Positions 1-9,307 are shown, numbered from the stretch's first letter. The stretch: 64,000 bases of DNA from Eubacterium sp. An11 (GCF_002161065.1 NZ_NFLV01000003.1:163129-227128), one strand, 5' to 3'. Notes: a model not told the origin generated them from the letters alone. A program made the numbers and translations.

Positions 1-2
1 AC

Positions 3-341
3 GTCAACGCTCCTGGTCTGTTCCAGAGAGTCTGCGCCATGTGCGCGGATCTGACCGCCGATACTTCTGTTTATGAAACCAATAAAAATATTCTCATGAC
101 GGGCCTCCGTGATCTGGGCTTCCATGTGGTTGAGCCGGGCGGAACTTTCTATATGTTCCCCCGCACCTTAGAAGAGGACGACGTGGCCTTCTGTGAGCGT
201 GCCAAAGAATACAATCTGCTGATCGTTCCGGGCGTTGGTTTCGGCTGTCCTGGACACGCCCGCGTCTCCTACTGTGTACAGACAGAGATGGTCAAACGTT
301 CTCTGGACGCCTTCGAAAAACTGGCTAAAACCTATCGCTAG
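3..341 (+). CDS. Pyridoxal-phosphate aminotransferase, C-terminal part (5' truncated by window edge)
   Basis: The reading frame is open from the first bases of the window (residues VNAPGLFQRVCA precede the first Met at position 39) and stops at TAG 339-341, so only the C-terminal part is present. The text PGGTFYMFPR and the later VPGVGFGCPGHARVSYC resemble the C-terminal small domain of class I/II fold-type I aminotransferases, where the Arg after PGHAR would bind the substrate carboxylate. The PLP lysine lies upstream, outside the window, so the substrate cannot be named. The amidohydrolase gene follows after 11 bases, so the two are probably cotranscribed. Confidence 0.75.
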   Translation, partial: VNAPGLFQRVCAMCADLTADTSVYETNKNILMTGLRDLGFHVVEPGGTFYMFPRTLEEDDVAFCERAKEYNLLIVPGVGFGCPGHARVSYCVQTEMVKRSLDAFEKLAKTYR

Positions 342-352
342 GAGATGACCAC

Positions 353-1213
353 ATGATAATCGACTTTCACACACACACTTTTCCGGAAAAGATTTCTTCC
401 AGAGTCGTAAAAAAGCTGGGAATCACCGCCCACATTAAGGCGTACACGGACGGTTCCATAGAGAATCTCGCCGCTTCCATGAAGAAAGCCGGTGTCAGTT
501 ATTCCGTCAATCTCCCGGTGATGACCAGTCCGGAACAGGTAGAGAAAATCAACAGTTCCATGATCGAAGACCGGGAAGCACTTCTTGCCAGAGGCATCAT
601 CGCCTTTGGCGGGCTGCACCCGGACTATACCGATTACAAAAAAGAAATCCGGCGTCTCCGGGAGCATCACATCGCAGGCATCAAACTGCATCCGGCTTAT
701 CAGAACATCAATCTGGATGACATCCGCATGCTTCGCATCATCGACTGTGCTTCTGAGGAAGGCCTTATCGTTCTCACCCACGCCGGTATTGATATCGGTA
801 TCTATGACCGCAACTACTGCAGTGTGGCACATATTTTAAAGGTTATCGACGAAGTTCATCCGGAAAAGTTCGTTCTGGCCCATATGGGCAACTGGGACTG
901 CTGGCAGGACGTGGAACGGGATCTGGCCGGTGCGCCGGTCTGGCTGGACACGGCTTTCTCCATCGGCCCCATTGCCAAAAATCCGGCCACCGATGAGCCT
1001 CCATATGAAGAGATGAATCTCCGCGACGAAGACTTCATCCGGCTCTGCCGCAGGCACGGCACCGACCGTATTCTTTTCGCCACCGATTCTCCATGGCAGG
1101 ATCAGGCCGACTATATCGGACGCATCAAAGCCATGGATTTTAGTGATGCAGAAAAAGAGCAGATCTTCGGAGGAAATGCAGTGGCGCTTCTTGGACAGGA
1201 AGCGTTCCGGTAA
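353..1213 (+). CDS. Amidohydrolase family protein (TIM-barrel metal-dependent hydrolase)
   Basis: The 286-residue product starts IIDFHTHTFPEK; the HTH at residues 6-8 is the N-terminal metal-binding HxH motif of the amidohydrolase superfamily. Further likely metal ligands or catalytic residues are in GIKLHPAYQ, VLTHAGID, VLAHMGNWD and FATDSPWQD, the last giving the C-terminal Asp. This pattern fits the amidohydrolase-2/TatD-like group of hydrolases and decarboxylases. No signal peptide is visible, so it should be cytoplasmic. It follows the aminotransferase by 11 bases and ends at a strong hairpin. The substrate is not evident from the sequence. Confidence 0.8.
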   Translation: MIIDFHTHTFPEKISSRVVKKLGITAHIKAYTDGSIENLAASMKKAGVSYSVNLPVMTSPEQVEKINSSMIEDREALLARGIIAFGGLHPDYTDYKKEIRRLREHHIAGIKLHPAYQNINLDDIRMLRIIDCASEEGLIVLTHAGIDIGIYDRNYCSVAHILKVIDEVHPEKFVLAHMGNWDCWQDVERDLAGAPVWLDTAFSIGPIAKNPATDEPPYEEMNLRDEDFIRLCRRHGTDRILFATDSPWQDQADYIGRIKAMDFSDAEKEQIFGGNAVALLGQEAFR

Positions 1214-1219
1214 ACAAAA

Positions 1220-1310
1220 AACTGCTGCAAAACATATCGTCAGTGCAAAATACAAGAGATTCCATTTCTCTTCGTATTTTGTCTGATGGACAAGTTTTGC
1301 AGCAGTTCTT
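1220..1310. terminator. Bidirectional intrinsic terminator between convergent genes
   Basis: The 14-base arm AACTGCTGCAAAAC at 1220-1233 pairs perfectly with GTTTTGCAGCAGTT at 1294-1307, and an inner arm pair (CAAAATAC near 1246, GTATTTTG near 1274) extends the structure. A T-rich tract follows on the plus strand (CTTTT) and a six-base T run follows on the minus strand. It can therefore end both the amidohydrolase transcript and upp, which converge here. Confidence 0.85.
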
Positions 1311-1323
1311 TTATTATTGATCC

Positions 1324-1953
1324 TTACTCCGTTCCGAAAATCCGGTCGCCGGCATCTCCCAGACCCGGACAGATGTAGGCGGCTTCATTTAATTCCCGGT
1401 CCAGATGTCCCACATAGATTTCCACGTCGGGATGAGCCTCCTGAAGCGCCTTCAGCCCTTCCGGCGCAGCAATGATGAAAAGACATTTGATATTCTTTCC
1501 GCCTCTCTGCTTAATGAAATCTACGGCCGCCACGGCGGAACCGCCGGTGGCCAGCATCGGATCCACCATGACTACCAGCCGCTCTCCAATGGATTCCGGC
1601 AGCTTGCAATAGTACTCGTGGGGCTTATGGGTCTCCGGATCCCGGTAAAGGCCGATGTGACCAATCTTTGCCGTCGGCACCAACGTAGTGATTCCGTTGA
1701 CCATGCCAAGGCCGGCCCGCAGTACTGGTACCACTGCCAGCTTTCTTCCGGAAATCACCGGACTTTTGCATTTCTCAATGGGCGTCTCAATCTCGACATC
1801 TTCCAGCGGAAGATCGCGGAGCGCCTCATACCCCATCAAAATAGCAATCTCCTCCACTATCTTGCGAAATTCACTGGTTCCGGTATGTTTATCCCGCAGG
1901 CGGGTAATCTTGTGCTGAATTAACGGATGATTCATTATATATACATTTTTCAT
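1324..1953 (-). CDS. upp: Uracil phosphoribosyltransferase
   Basis: This enzyme makes UMP from uracil and PRPP in pyrimidine salvage. The 209-residue length is typical of the family. The PRPP-binding loop [13 protein letters not shown] is at residues 128-140, and the C-terminal stretch [17 protein letters not shown] is the characteristic uracil-recognition segment. Start ATG 1953 has an AAAGGG ribosome-binding site six bases upstream. A GC-rich hairpin (TGCCGGC 1974-1980 with GCCGGCA 1989-1995) sits just upstream in the leader or in the 3' region of ddh. It lacks a T tract on the minus strand, so its role is unclear. Confidence 0.97.
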   Translation of the reverse strand: MKNVYIMNHPLIQHKITRLRDKHTGTSEFRKIVEEIAILMGYEALRDLPLEDVEIETPIEKCKSPVISGRKLAVVPVLRAGLGMVNGITTLVPTAKIGHIGLYRDPETHKPHEYYCKLPESIGERLVVMVDPMLATGGSAVAAVDFIKQRGGKNIKCLFIIAAPEGLKALQEAHPDVEIYVGHLDRELNEAAYICPGLGDAGDRIFGTE

Positions 1954-2066
1954 ATATTTTTCCCTTTTGTCTGTGCCGGCGGAACTCTGCCGGCATCTTT
2001 TGATATCATAACTGATTGACAGGTTCCTCGCGGAAGACCTTCCGGCCCGGCATGCATCAGAAAATC

Positions 2067-3053
2067 CTACAGCATAGAAGCCCGAAGTTCTTCACCGCTC
2101 TTGCTGCTCAGGTACGCAGGCGCAATGTCAAAGACTGTCTTGCAGCCGCTCTGTCCTTCTTTGTGCAGGCGGTATGCCGCTCTGGCGTAAGCGATCAGCA
2201 CGCTGGACGTAAATTCCGGATTGGAATCCAGCTTCAGGCTGTACTCGATGAGGTGGCTGTGTTCACCCTCCCACCCGGTCTTTCCGCTGCGAAGTACAAA
2301 GCCGCCATGCGGGATACCACTGTGATTCTTATCAAGCTCTTCCTGGCTGATGAAATGTACAGTCGTATCATAATCTGAGAAATAGTTTGGCATATTTTTG
2401 ATCTCTGCCTCCACCTTTGCGGCATCTGCTCCTTCTTCCAGAACCACAAAACATTCACGGGTGTGTTTCTCTCTGGTGGTCAGCTCCGGGTTCTCTCCGT
2501 TTCTTACTGCGTCAAGAGCAGCCTCCACCGGGATCGTGTACTGCTTGGCATCTTTCACACCTTCCACTCTGCGGATCGCGTCAGAATGTCCCTGGCTGAC
2601 ACCTTTCCCCCAGAAAGTATAGTCTTTTCCGTCCGGAAGAATGGCATTGGCATAGAGACGATTTAAAGAGAACATACCCGGGTCCCAGCCCACAGAAATA
2701 ATACCTGTCTTCCCGCTCTGTTTTGCGGCGGCATCTACGTTGGCAAAATGCTCCGGAATCCGTGCGTGGGTATCAAAACTGTCCACCACATTGAACATGG
2801 ACGCATATTTCGGAGTCTGCTCCGGCAAATCTGTGGCACTTCCACCGCAAAGGATCATAACGTCGATTTTATCTTTCCAATCTTCTGCTTCAGAAACACT
2901 GCACACTGCCGCACCGTCTGTGAGAATGGAGACCGTTTTCGGATCACGTCTCGTGAAGACCGCTGCCAGCTCCATGTCCGGATTCTGGCGGAGGGCACAT
3001 TCAATGCCTCTTCCCAGGTTACCATATCCCATGATTCCAATTCGAATACTCAT
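2067..3053 (-). CDS. ddh: meso-Diaminopimelate D-dehydrogenase
   Basis: This NADP-dependent enzyme interconverts tetrahydrodipicolinate and meso-diaminopimelate, giving a one-step route to lysine and peptidoglycan precursors. The 328-residue product begins with a Rossmann fold containing GYGNLGRG (residues 9-16). It carries the family blocks [30 protein letters not shown] and [18 protein letters not shown] 3053 is preceded by AAGGAAAG. The gene has its own extended -10 promoter, and a long spacer separates it from paaK. The neighbours do not suggest a dedicated lysine operon. Confidence 0.95.
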   Translation of the reverse strand: MSIRIGIMGYGNLGRGIECALRQNPDMELAAVFTRRDPKTVSILTDGAAVCSVSEAEDWKDKIDVMILCGGSATDLPEQTPKYASMFNVVDSFDTHARIPEHFANVDAAAKQSGKTGIISVGWDPGMFSLNRLYANAILPDGKDYTFWGKGVSQGHSDAIRRVEGVKDAKQYTIPVEAALDAVRNGENPELTTREKHTRECFVVLEEGADAAKVEAEIKNMPNYFSDYDTTVHFISQEELDKNHSGIPHGGFVLRSGKTGWEGEHSHLIEYSLKLDSNPEFTSSVLIAYARAAYRLHKEGQSGCKTVFDIAPAYLSSKSGEELRASML

Positions 3054-3106
3054 TTTTTCTTTCCTTTCTTTCCCACAATATCTTGCTGTATTTTCAATCG
3101 TTTTCC

Positions 3107-3112
3107 ATTATA
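3107..3112 (-). promoter_or_regulatory. Extended -10 promoter element for ddh
   Basis: On the minus strand the sequence reads TATGTTATAATGG. It has a perfect TATAAT at 3107-3112 with an upstream TG one base away, about 55 bases before the ddh start codon. No good -35 hexamer is seen at 17 bp spacing, which fits an extended -10 promoter. Confidence 0.55.
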
Positions 3113-3211
3113 ACATAAGAAAAATAACCTGTGTTTTTCAATTTTATTAATTATACCGTTAAAATAATTAACAAAAGAAACAAAGAAACCACTGTCCATG
3201 TTTTCACCCAA

Positions 3212-3289
3212 CAAAAAAGAGGATCTCCTGCATGGCATCGTTCACGAATCTTTCTCGCACTTTGACAGCACATGCAGTGTCCTCCTCTC
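3212..3289 (-). terminator. Intrinsic terminator of the iorA-iorB-paaK operon
   Basis: On the minus strand GAGGAGGACACTGCATG (3273-3289) is followed by the partly complementary CATGCAGGAGATCCTC and a six-base T run at 3213-3218. The stem is imperfect but lies directly downstream of paaK and ends in a clean T tract. Confidence 0.6.
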
Positions 3290-3327
3290 CCATAACCGGT
3301 CCGCCAAAGACCAGTTACGTACATTTT

Positions 3328-4632
3328 TTATTTGTACAGATCACGTTTATCAATGACGCGGACTGCCTTTCCTTCACTTCTTGTGATGCTCTTTGGCTCA
3401 ACTACCTTCACATCCACCTTGATTCCGAGCATAGATTTCAGTCCTTTGACTACCTTCTTCTCTCTGTCCTCGATGGATACAGTATTGTCGGCGGCCATCT
3501 CCGGTGTCAGTTCCACCTGTACCTCACAGGTATCGTTATTACCGATACGGTCAACAACAATCTGATAGTTTGCCTGATAACCCTGATTGAGAAGAACGGA
3601 CTCAATCTGGGACGGCCATACATTGACACCTTTGATAACCATCATATCATCGCTTCTTCCCATCGGTTTATGCATACGGATATGGGTACGTCCGCAGGAA
3701 CATGGTTTTCTGGTCAGATAGCAAAGATCACGGGTACGGTATCGGATCAGCGGGAATGCCTTCTTTGTAATACAGGTAAATACCAATTCACCGATCTCTC
3801 CCTCCGGCAGGACTTCCCCTGTCTCCGGATTGATGATCTCAGGAATAAAGTGATCTTCCTGGATGTGCATTCCTGCCTGTTCCTCACATTCAAAAGATAC
3901 ACCAGGACCGGAAATCTCTGTGAGACCGTAGATATCATACGCTTTGATTCCAAGCATATCTTCGATATTATGACGCATTTCCTCTGTCCATGGCTCTGCG
4001 CCAAAGATACCTGCTTTCAGCTTGATCTTATCGCGAAGTCCTCTCTCGTTGATGGCCTCCGCGAGGTTTGCCGCGTAAGATGGCGTACAGCAGATAATGG
4101 TAGATCCCAGGTCTGTCATAAACTGCAGCTGTCTCTCCGTATTACCGGAGGACATCGGCAGCGTCAGACAACCCACCTTATGGGAACCGCCGTTAAGTCC
4201 CGGACCACCGGTAAACAGACCATAACCATAGCAGACATGGCAGACATCCTCATTTGTTCCGCCGGCTGCCACAATGGCTCTCGCACAGCACTCATCCCAG
4301 ATATCAATATCTTCCTGGGTATAGAACGCAACCACGCGACGTCCTGTGGTACCGCTGGTGGACTGAATACGAACACAGTCTTTTAACGGCACACCCAAAA
4401 GTCCGTACGGATACTGATCACGAAGGTCATCCTTGGTGATAAACGGCAGCTTGTGCAGATCTTCAATACCATGGATGTCTTCCGGCTTCACCCCGGCTTC
4501 ATCCATACGGTTACGGTAGAACTCCACATTATCATAGACAAATTTCACCTGTTTTACCAGTCTTTCGCTCTGGAGCGCCTGAATCTGCTCCACAGGCATA
4601 GTCTCAATTTCCGGCTGATAATATCTCTTCAT
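3328..4632 (-). CDS. paaK: Phenylacetate-CoA ligase family (aryl-acid adenylate-forming ligase)
   Basis: The 434-residue length matches PaaK. The adenylate-forming signature STSGTTGRR is at residues 91-99. Family blocks include YGYGLFTGG, GAEPWTEEMR, YGLTEISGPGVSFEC, RTRDLC and GRSDDMMVIKGVNVWPSQIE. It should activate an aryl acid such as phenylacetate or an indole/hydroxyphenyl analogue with ATP and CoA. It is the last gene of an operon with iorA and iorB, a layout known from anaerobes that interconvert aromatic 2-oxo acids and aryl-acetyl-CoA/arylacetate. The exact aryl substrate is an inference from context. Confidence 0.9.
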   Translation of the reverse strand: MKRYYQPEIETMPVEQIQALQSERLVKQVKFVYDNVEFYRNRMDEAGVKPEDIHGIEDLHKLPFITKDDLRDQYPYGLLGVPLKDCVRIQSTSGTTGRRVVAFYTQEDIDIWDECCARAIVAAGGTNEDVCHVCYGYGLFTGGPGLNGGSHKVGCLTLPMSSGNTERQLQFMTDLGSTIICCTPSYAANLAEAINERGLRDKIKLKAGIFGAEPWTEEMRHNIEDMLGIKAYDIYGLTEISGPGVSFECEEQAGMHIQEDHFIPEIINPETGEVLPEGEIGELVFTCITKKAFPLIRYRTRDLCYLTRKPCSCGRTHIRMHKPMGRSDDMMVIKGVNVWPSQIESVLLNQGYQANYQIVVDRIGNNDTCEVQVELTPEMAADNTVSIEDREKKVVKGLKSMLGIKVDVKVVEPKSITRSEGKAVRVIDKRDLYK

Positions 4633-4707
4633 TTTTTAACTTCTCCTAATCTGTTTCATTTATTTGCTGTCTCCGGAACTCTTCACTTATAGAATCCCGG
4701 AAACTTT

Positions 4708-5277
4708 TCACTCTCCCCGACCTAATTCAAATGCTTTCAAATTCACATCCACAAACTTTTCCGGAACACATGCGGCAATGGCTTTCTCCCATTTTTCCAC
4801 AGGAATATCAAAGTATCTGGACAGGCGTCCCATCAGCACGATGTTGACTGCTTTGGAGGAACCTGCTTCATTGGCTAAAGTCAGGCAGTCCATAGCATCC
4901 ACTTTAATGCCGAGATCTTCCATCTTCTCCACCAGATTCTCCGGATATTCTGCCGCTCCGGTGATAACCGGCATCGGATCCACTTCCTGAGTATTGGTCA
5001 CGATTCTTCCGTCTTCTTTCAGATAAGGAATGTAACGGGCAGCTTCCAGTTTCTCAAAAGACACGATGAAATCTGCTTCTCCCTTATCAATGATCGGAGA
5101 ATACACCTTATCTCCGAATCTTACATATGTAACAACGCTTCCGCCCCTCTGGCTCATACCATGAACTTCAGAGACCTTCACGTCATATCCTTCTGTTAAT
5201 AATAAATGTCCAAGCAGCTTGCTGGCAAGCAGGGAACCCTGTCCGCCTACGCCGACAATCATAATATTCTTTGTCAT
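4708..5277 (-). CDS. iorB: Indolepyruvate:ferredoxin oxidoreductase, beta (gamma-type) subunit
   Basis: The 189-residue product starts with IMIVGVGGQGSLLASKLLG, the conserved N-terminus of the 2-oxoacid:ferredoxin oxidoreductase gamma/IorB fold. VHGMSQRGGSVVTYVRFG follows, and this also belongs to that family. Together with IorA it would decarboxylate aryl pyruvates oxidatively to aryl-acetyl-CoA while reducing ferredoxin. ATG 5277 has the ribosome-binding site AGGAGGG. The gene begins 11 bases after iorA and is followed 75 bases later by paaK. Confidence 0.95.
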   Translation of the reverse strand: MTKNIMIVGVGGQGSLLASKLLGHLLLTEGYDVKVSEVHGMSQRGGSVVTYVRFGDKVYSPIIDKGEADFIVSFEKLEAARYIPYLKEDGRIVTNTQEVDPMPVITGAAEYPENLVEKMEDLGIKVDAMDCLTLANEAGSSKAVNIVLMGRLSRYFDIPVEKWEKAIAACVPEKFVDVNLKAFELGRGE

Positions 5278-5288
5278 TTCACACCCTC

Positions 5289-7016
5289 CTATGACTGTAA
5301 TGCATCAAATTTACATAACTGCTGACAGACACCACATCCCACACATAAGGTCTCGTCAATGACAGCCTTTTTGTTCTTAATGCTGATGGCCGGACAGCCC
5401 AGACGCATACAGGATTTACAGCCGACACAATTCTTCTCTTCCACTTTAAGCGGCGGATTGTGTTTCACATATTTTAAGAGTGCGCAAGGACGACGGCTGA
5501 TGATCACAGATGGCTCATCCGCAGCCAGTTCTTCCTTGATGACTTTATCACAGGCAGCCAGATCATACGGATCTACCACAACCACACGATTAAATCCCAT
5601 GGAACGGCATAAACTTTCCAGATCGATCTTTCCTGCCGGATCTCCCTTGATATTGTAACCGGTAGTCGGATTCTGCTGATGTCCTGTCATACCGGTGATG
5701 GAGTTATCCAGAATGATCACGGTGGAATTACTCTGGTTATAAGCGATATTGGCAAGTCCTGTCATACCGGAATGCATGAAGGTGGAATCACCGATGACAG
5801 CCACGGTCTTCCCTTCGCTTTCTTTGCCCAGGGCCTTATTAAATCCGTGAATGGAGCTTACGGAAGCGCCCATACAGAGTGTCATCTCCATGGCGGAAAG
5901 CGGAGCGACAGCGCCCAGGGTATAACATCCGATATCGCCGAGAACGGTACATTTATTCTTGGCAAGACTGTAGAACATACCTCTGTGCGGACATCCGGCA
6001 CACATCACCGGAGGTCTTCCCGGCAGAGCCTCTTCCAGATCTTTATGGGCAGGAACCGGCACGCCCAGCTTCTCAGCGATCAGATTCTGGGAGAACTCAC
6101 CTTCCATCGGAAGCACATCCTTACCAGTTACGGTAAGACCCAGCTGCTTACAATGGTTCTCGATGATCGGGTCCAGCTCTTCGATGATCACAAGCTTCTC
6201 CACCTTAGATGCAAAGTCCAAAATCAGCTTCTCCGGAAGCGGATTGACCATACCCAGTTTTAAAATGCAGGCGTTATCTCCAAATACTTCCTTGGCATAC
6301 TGGTAGCTGGTAGAAGAAGTGATCACGCCAATCTTTGTATCTCCCATCTCCACACGGTTAAACTCACAGTTTTCCGCATAGGCAATGAGCTTTCTGGTAC
6401 GCTCCTCAACAAACGGATGACGGCGGATGGCATTGCCCGGCATCATAACGTACTTGGCAATGTTCTTCACATAAGGCTTCGGCTCCGGCATTACTCTCTC
6501 GCCCGGCTCCACCACACTCTGGGAATGTGCCACACGGGTACACATCTTAATGATGACCGGTGTGTCAAACTCCTCGGAAAGCTCAAAAGCTTTCTTGGCA
6601 AATTCGTACGCCTCACCGGAATCAGACGGCTCCAGCATCGGCACTTTCGATGCAATGGCGTGATGACGGGAATCCTGCTCATTCTGAGAAGAATGCATAC
6701 CCGCATCATCGGCCACACAGATGACCATACCTGCGTTTACGCCTGTATAAGAACAGGTATACAGCGGGTCTGCCGCCACATTTAATCCCACGTGCTTCAT
6801 GCCGCAGAAACTTCTCTTGCCTGCTAAAGATGCACCGAAAGCCACTTCCATGGCTACCTTTTCATTGGGTGCCCACTCACAGTATATCTCGTCATACTTT
6901 GCCGCTTCCTCTGTCACCTCGGTACTCGGCGTACCCGGATAACTGGAAACAACGCTGCATCCGGCTTCATACAATCCTCTGGCAAAAGCCTTATTACCCA
7001 GCATTAATTCTTTCAT
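5289..7016 (-). CDS. iorA: Indolepyruvate:ferredoxin oxidoreductase, alpha subunit
   Basis: The 575-residue product has the full IorA architecture. The N-terminal pyrimidine-binding domain includes SSYPGTPSTEV near residue 24. The thiamine-diphosphate domain includes GDIGCYTLG near 360 and GDSTFMHSG near 409. The last ~50 residues form a two-cluster ferredoxin domain with CVGCKSCMRLGCP and CVGCGVCQQLC. It would oxidise indolepyruvate and other aryl pyruvates from aromatic amino acids. ATG 7016 has AAGGAT upstream. A TrpR-family regulator is encoded just upstream, which makes regulation by aromatic amino acid status plausible but unproven. Confidence 0.96.
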   Translation of the reverse strand: MKELMLGNKAFARGLYEAGCSVVSSYPGTPSTEVTEEAAKYDEIYCEWAPNEKVAMEVAFGASLAGKRSFCGMKHVGLNVAADPLYTCSYTGVNAGMVICVADDAGMHSSQNEQDSRHHAIASKVPMLEPSDSGEAYEFAKKAFELSEEFDTPVIIKMCTRVAHSQSVVEPGERVMPEPKPYVKNIAKYVMMPGNAIRRHPFVEERTRKLIAYAENCEFNRVEMGDTKIGVITSSTSYQYAKEVFGDNACILKLGMVNPLPEKLILDFASKVEKLVIIEELDPIIENHCKQLGLTVTGKDVLPMEGEFSQNLIAEKLGVPVPAHKDLEEALPGRPPVMCAGCPHRGMFYSLAKNKCTVLGDIGCYTLGAVAPLSAMEMTLCMGASVSSIHGFNKALGKESEGKTVAVIGDSTFMHSGMTGLANIAYNQSNSTVIILDNSITGMTGHQQNPTTGYNIKGDPAGKIDLESLCRSMGFNRVVVVDPYDLAACDKVIKEELAADEPSVIISRRPCALLKYVKHNPPLKVEEKNCVGCKSCMRLGCPAISIKNKKAVIDETLCVGCGVCQQLCKFDALQS

Positions 7017-7044
7017 ACTTATATCCTTTCTGTTACATAAATTT

Positions 7045-7063
7045 GCAGCGATAAAATCGCTGC
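7045..7063 (-). promoter_or_regulatory. Perfect 8-bp palindrome in the iorA leader
   Basis: GCAGCGAT (7045-7052) and ATCGCTGC (7056-7063) form a perfect hairpin or operator-like palindrome with a 3-base loop, between the TrpR-like gene and iorA. It is not followed by a convincing T run on the minus strand, so it could be an operator, a processing site or a weak terminator. Confidence 0.4.
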
Positions 7064-7093
7064 ATGTGTGTAAAGGGAATCTCTGGAATTATT

Positions 7094-7399
7094 CTATTCT
7101 TCTTCATCCTCATCGTCGGGTAGCCTGTCCAGAACCGCTCCCAGACATCCCGTACCGTAATTCATCATACGATTCACCCGGCTGATCGTCGCTGAGCTGG
7201 CGTTGGTCTTCTGCATGATCTCCGTGTAGACCTTCTCCTGCTTAAGCATTCTCGCCACCTCAAACCGCTGCTCCATGGAGCGAAGCTCTGTCACTGCACA
7301 GATATCCTCGAAAAAGTTACAGCATTCTTCCAGGTCCTTTAACTCTAAAATCGCCTTATACATGCCAATCTTCCGCTCTTTCGGAGCTCTTTTCCCCAT
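7094..7399 (-). CDS. TrpR/YerC-YecD family DNA-binding protein
   Basis: The 101-residue product has a Trp-repressor-like helix-turn-helix. RFEVARMLKQEKVYTEIM is followed by TNASSATISRVNRMMNYG, the typical YerC/YecD recognition helix. The family binds operators, and YerC-type members are often of unknown ligand. ATG 7399 is chosen because GGAAGGGA lies eight bases upstream; an internal Met (MYKAILELKD) is less well supported. The C-terminus is acidic (DDEDEEE). It directly precedes iorA, so it is a candidate regulator of the iorAB-paaK operon. Confidence 0.85.
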   Translation of the reverse strand: MGKRAPKERKIGMYKAILELKDLEECCNFFEDICAVTELRSMEQRFEVARMLKQEKVYTEIMQKTNASSATISRVNRMMNYGTGCLGAVLDRLPDDEDEEE

Positions 7400-7497
7400 A
7401 GAAATCCCTTCCTTTTGCGTAATATATGTCTATTGTAACATTTTTTTGTGATTTCGTAAATCATAAATTAAAAGTTTAAAGGGGTGAAGAGGTCAGA

Positions 7498-7550
7498 AGC
7501 CCGGAGAATAGAGGCAAACGTTATTCACCGTTTACAGCCCGGAGAATAGA
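7498..7550. repeat. Short direct repeat (15 bp, two copies)
   Basis: AGCCCGGAGAATAGA occurs at 7498-7512 and again at 7536-7550. It lies in the otherwise featureless spacer between the TrpR-like gene and the hairpin at 7589. Confidence 0.5.
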
Positions 7551-7588
7551 AATGTATTGGAAATGGAGTAAGCGGGGTGCAAATGGAA

Positions 7589-7612
7589 AGAGTGAGCCCG
7601 GAAGCTCACTCT
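7589..7612 (-). terminator. Hairpin downstream of the 89-residue coiled-coil gene
   Basis: AGAGTGAGC (7589-7597) and GCTCACTCT (7604-7612) form a perfect 9-bp stem. On the minus strand it is followed only by TTTCCATTT, a weak T tract. Nearly the same stem recurs at 9283-9307. Confidence 0.45.
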
Positions 7613-7650
7613 GTAGTGGATATAATATACGCACTATATGATGCCGTTCA

Positions 7651-7920
7651 TTATGATATGGCCTGATTCAGTTTTTCACTGTGTTCGGCCACGACCCTTT
7701 TTAACAGTTCCACATCCAACGCCACGATCTCCATCTTGTCAGCAGAATTTTGATAACGCTCGTAGGTGGCGACATAACAGGATTCTATGTTCTGCATGCG
7801 AGGCAACATATTATTCTCAAACGTTGCTTCCATTCGTTTTAATCGGTTCTCGATTGGTTTTAATTTTGAATCCATCATATTTGATATGGCTATTAATAGC
7901 TCATCATCTGACATTCGCAT
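7651..7920 (-). CDS. Small coiled-coil protein of unknown function
   Basis: The 89-residue product (MRMSDDELLIAISNMMDSKL at the start) is almost entirely helical. It has heptad-like spacing through KPIENRLKRMEATFENN and VALDVELLKRVVAEHSEKL, so it probably forms a coiled coil. It lacks a signal peptide and membrane segments. Similar short 'DDELLIAISNMMD' proteins occur near accessory genes in gut Clostridia, from memory. ATG 7920 has AGAGGGGG upstream. No function can be inferred. Confidence 0.6.
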   Translation of the reverse strand: MRMSDDELLIAISNMMDSKLKPIENRLKRMEATFENNMLPRMQNIESCYVATYERYQNSADKMEIVALDVELLKRVVAEHSEKLNQAIS

Positions 7921-8166
7921 TTCCTACCCCCTCTCTTTGCATTTTCTTACCTTCTATTACACGAATTCTTTGTTCTTGCGTATTTCTGTTAAAGATTTTC
8001 GCTTGTTCTGTAAATAAAATTCATCTATTGCGCACGCTATATATGGTATCAATTTATATTGTTTATTATAACAAATATTGCAGAATCGTCAATGGTAAAA
8101 ATTTTTCAATTCATTTTAGCAAAAAATCGAGTATAGATGTAATAATACAATCTCACACTTTTGCTC

Positions 8167-9300
8167 CTATCTTACACGCCAAATACAGTGATCACCAAAA
8201 TGAATACTTAAACTTTTTACATTGTTATCGCCCAATATTTTATATGTTATTTTCTCAGTATAAAATGGCATTTTCTCTTTTATTTCCTCTATTCTTCGTT
8301 TTATTTCATCACAATCGGGACTTTTTCCATCTCCGTTCAAATTAATTTTATATCCTATGTAGTTTGAATTTGAATTATCTTCTATTATTTCAAAAGGTAA
8401 TAATGCAATAAAATAATTATAGTAAGCAGGAAGAAACAAACTATCCAAATCATCAGGATTATTTAAGTTTATTATCTTTTCATCTTTCATCCATTCTTTA
8501 ATTAAGAAAAAATTTATACTATTTGTATCTGAATGATACATTAAAAAAGCACTTTCATATCGACTTTGAGAAATAAGCAAAGCTGATAAAGCCGTACATA
8601 TATCTACAGAACTAAAAATTGACAATTTTAAAACTTTCTGTATGGGATTTTTAGCAGAATCGTTTCCTAAAGACACTGCCTTCCACCATAATTCGAAAGC
8701 TTTATCTAAATCTCTTTTTATTCCACCTTTCCCAGCATAATATTGTATACCAGCATTCAACATCGCAGTATCATTACCTAATTCTACAGCTTCTAAATAG
8801 TATTTCTGTGCCTTTTTATAATTTTGCTCAACTCCTATTCCCTTGTCATAATAGTATCCGAGATCGCAAATGGCATTTGAATAACCCTGCTCAACAGCTT
8901 TTTTCATATAATAAATTCCTTCTTTAGGATTAATCTTAACGTGGTTCATTCCTTTCATACATGCATTCGCGTAAAAGTATTGTGATTCTGCCACTCCCGC
9001 ATCGGCAGCTCTTTTGAGCCAATACATTGCTTGATTTATATCGTGTGAAATATTTTCACCGTATTCATATAACCAAGCAGTATTCTGCATCGCTGCAAGC
9101 TTTCCCATATTAGCTGATTTTTCCATATAAATCAGAGCTTTCTGATGATTTCTCATTACACCCTGTCCATGAAGATAGCAGTATCCTATATTATAATATC
9201 CATCAGGATCACCTACTTTTCCAGCTTTATCAAAATAATAAAATGCTTTTTCACCGGAAGAAGATGACGAAGAACCAAAAATAGAGTGAGCAATATCTAC
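8167..9300 (-). pseudogene. Sel1-repeat protein, 5'-truncated remnant
   Basis: The frame contains successive Sel1-like (TPR-related) repeats, for example AMYWLKRAADAGVAESQYFY, YYMKKAVEQGYSNAICDLG and YYLEAVELGNDTAMLNAG. The repeats continue upstream of the first ATG (9156): YYFDKAGKVGDPDGYYNIGY and YLHGQGV are in frame back to position 9300. There the frame meets a TGA inside the terminator hairpin of the upstream ATPase gene. No start codon with a ribosome-binding site exists in that upstream part. A normal start is therefore missing and the gene appears to have lost its 5' end; residual translation from 9156 cannot be excluded. Base composition is much more AT-rich than the surroundings. 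Confidence 0.65.
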
Positions 9301-9307
9301 TCACTCT
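9275..9307 (-). terminator. Intrinsic terminator of the AAA ATPase gene
   Basis: On the minus strand AGAGTGAG (9300-9307), a 9-base loop and CTCACTCT (9283-9290) form a perfect stem, followed by ATTTTTGG. It lies 65 bases after the ATPase stop codon. The truncated Sel1 frame starts inside it. Confidence 0.8.

Noticed and set aside
3232..4386. 384-codon plus-strand open frame
   Set aside because: It is the antisense shadow of paaK, whose motifs are unambiguous on the minus strand.
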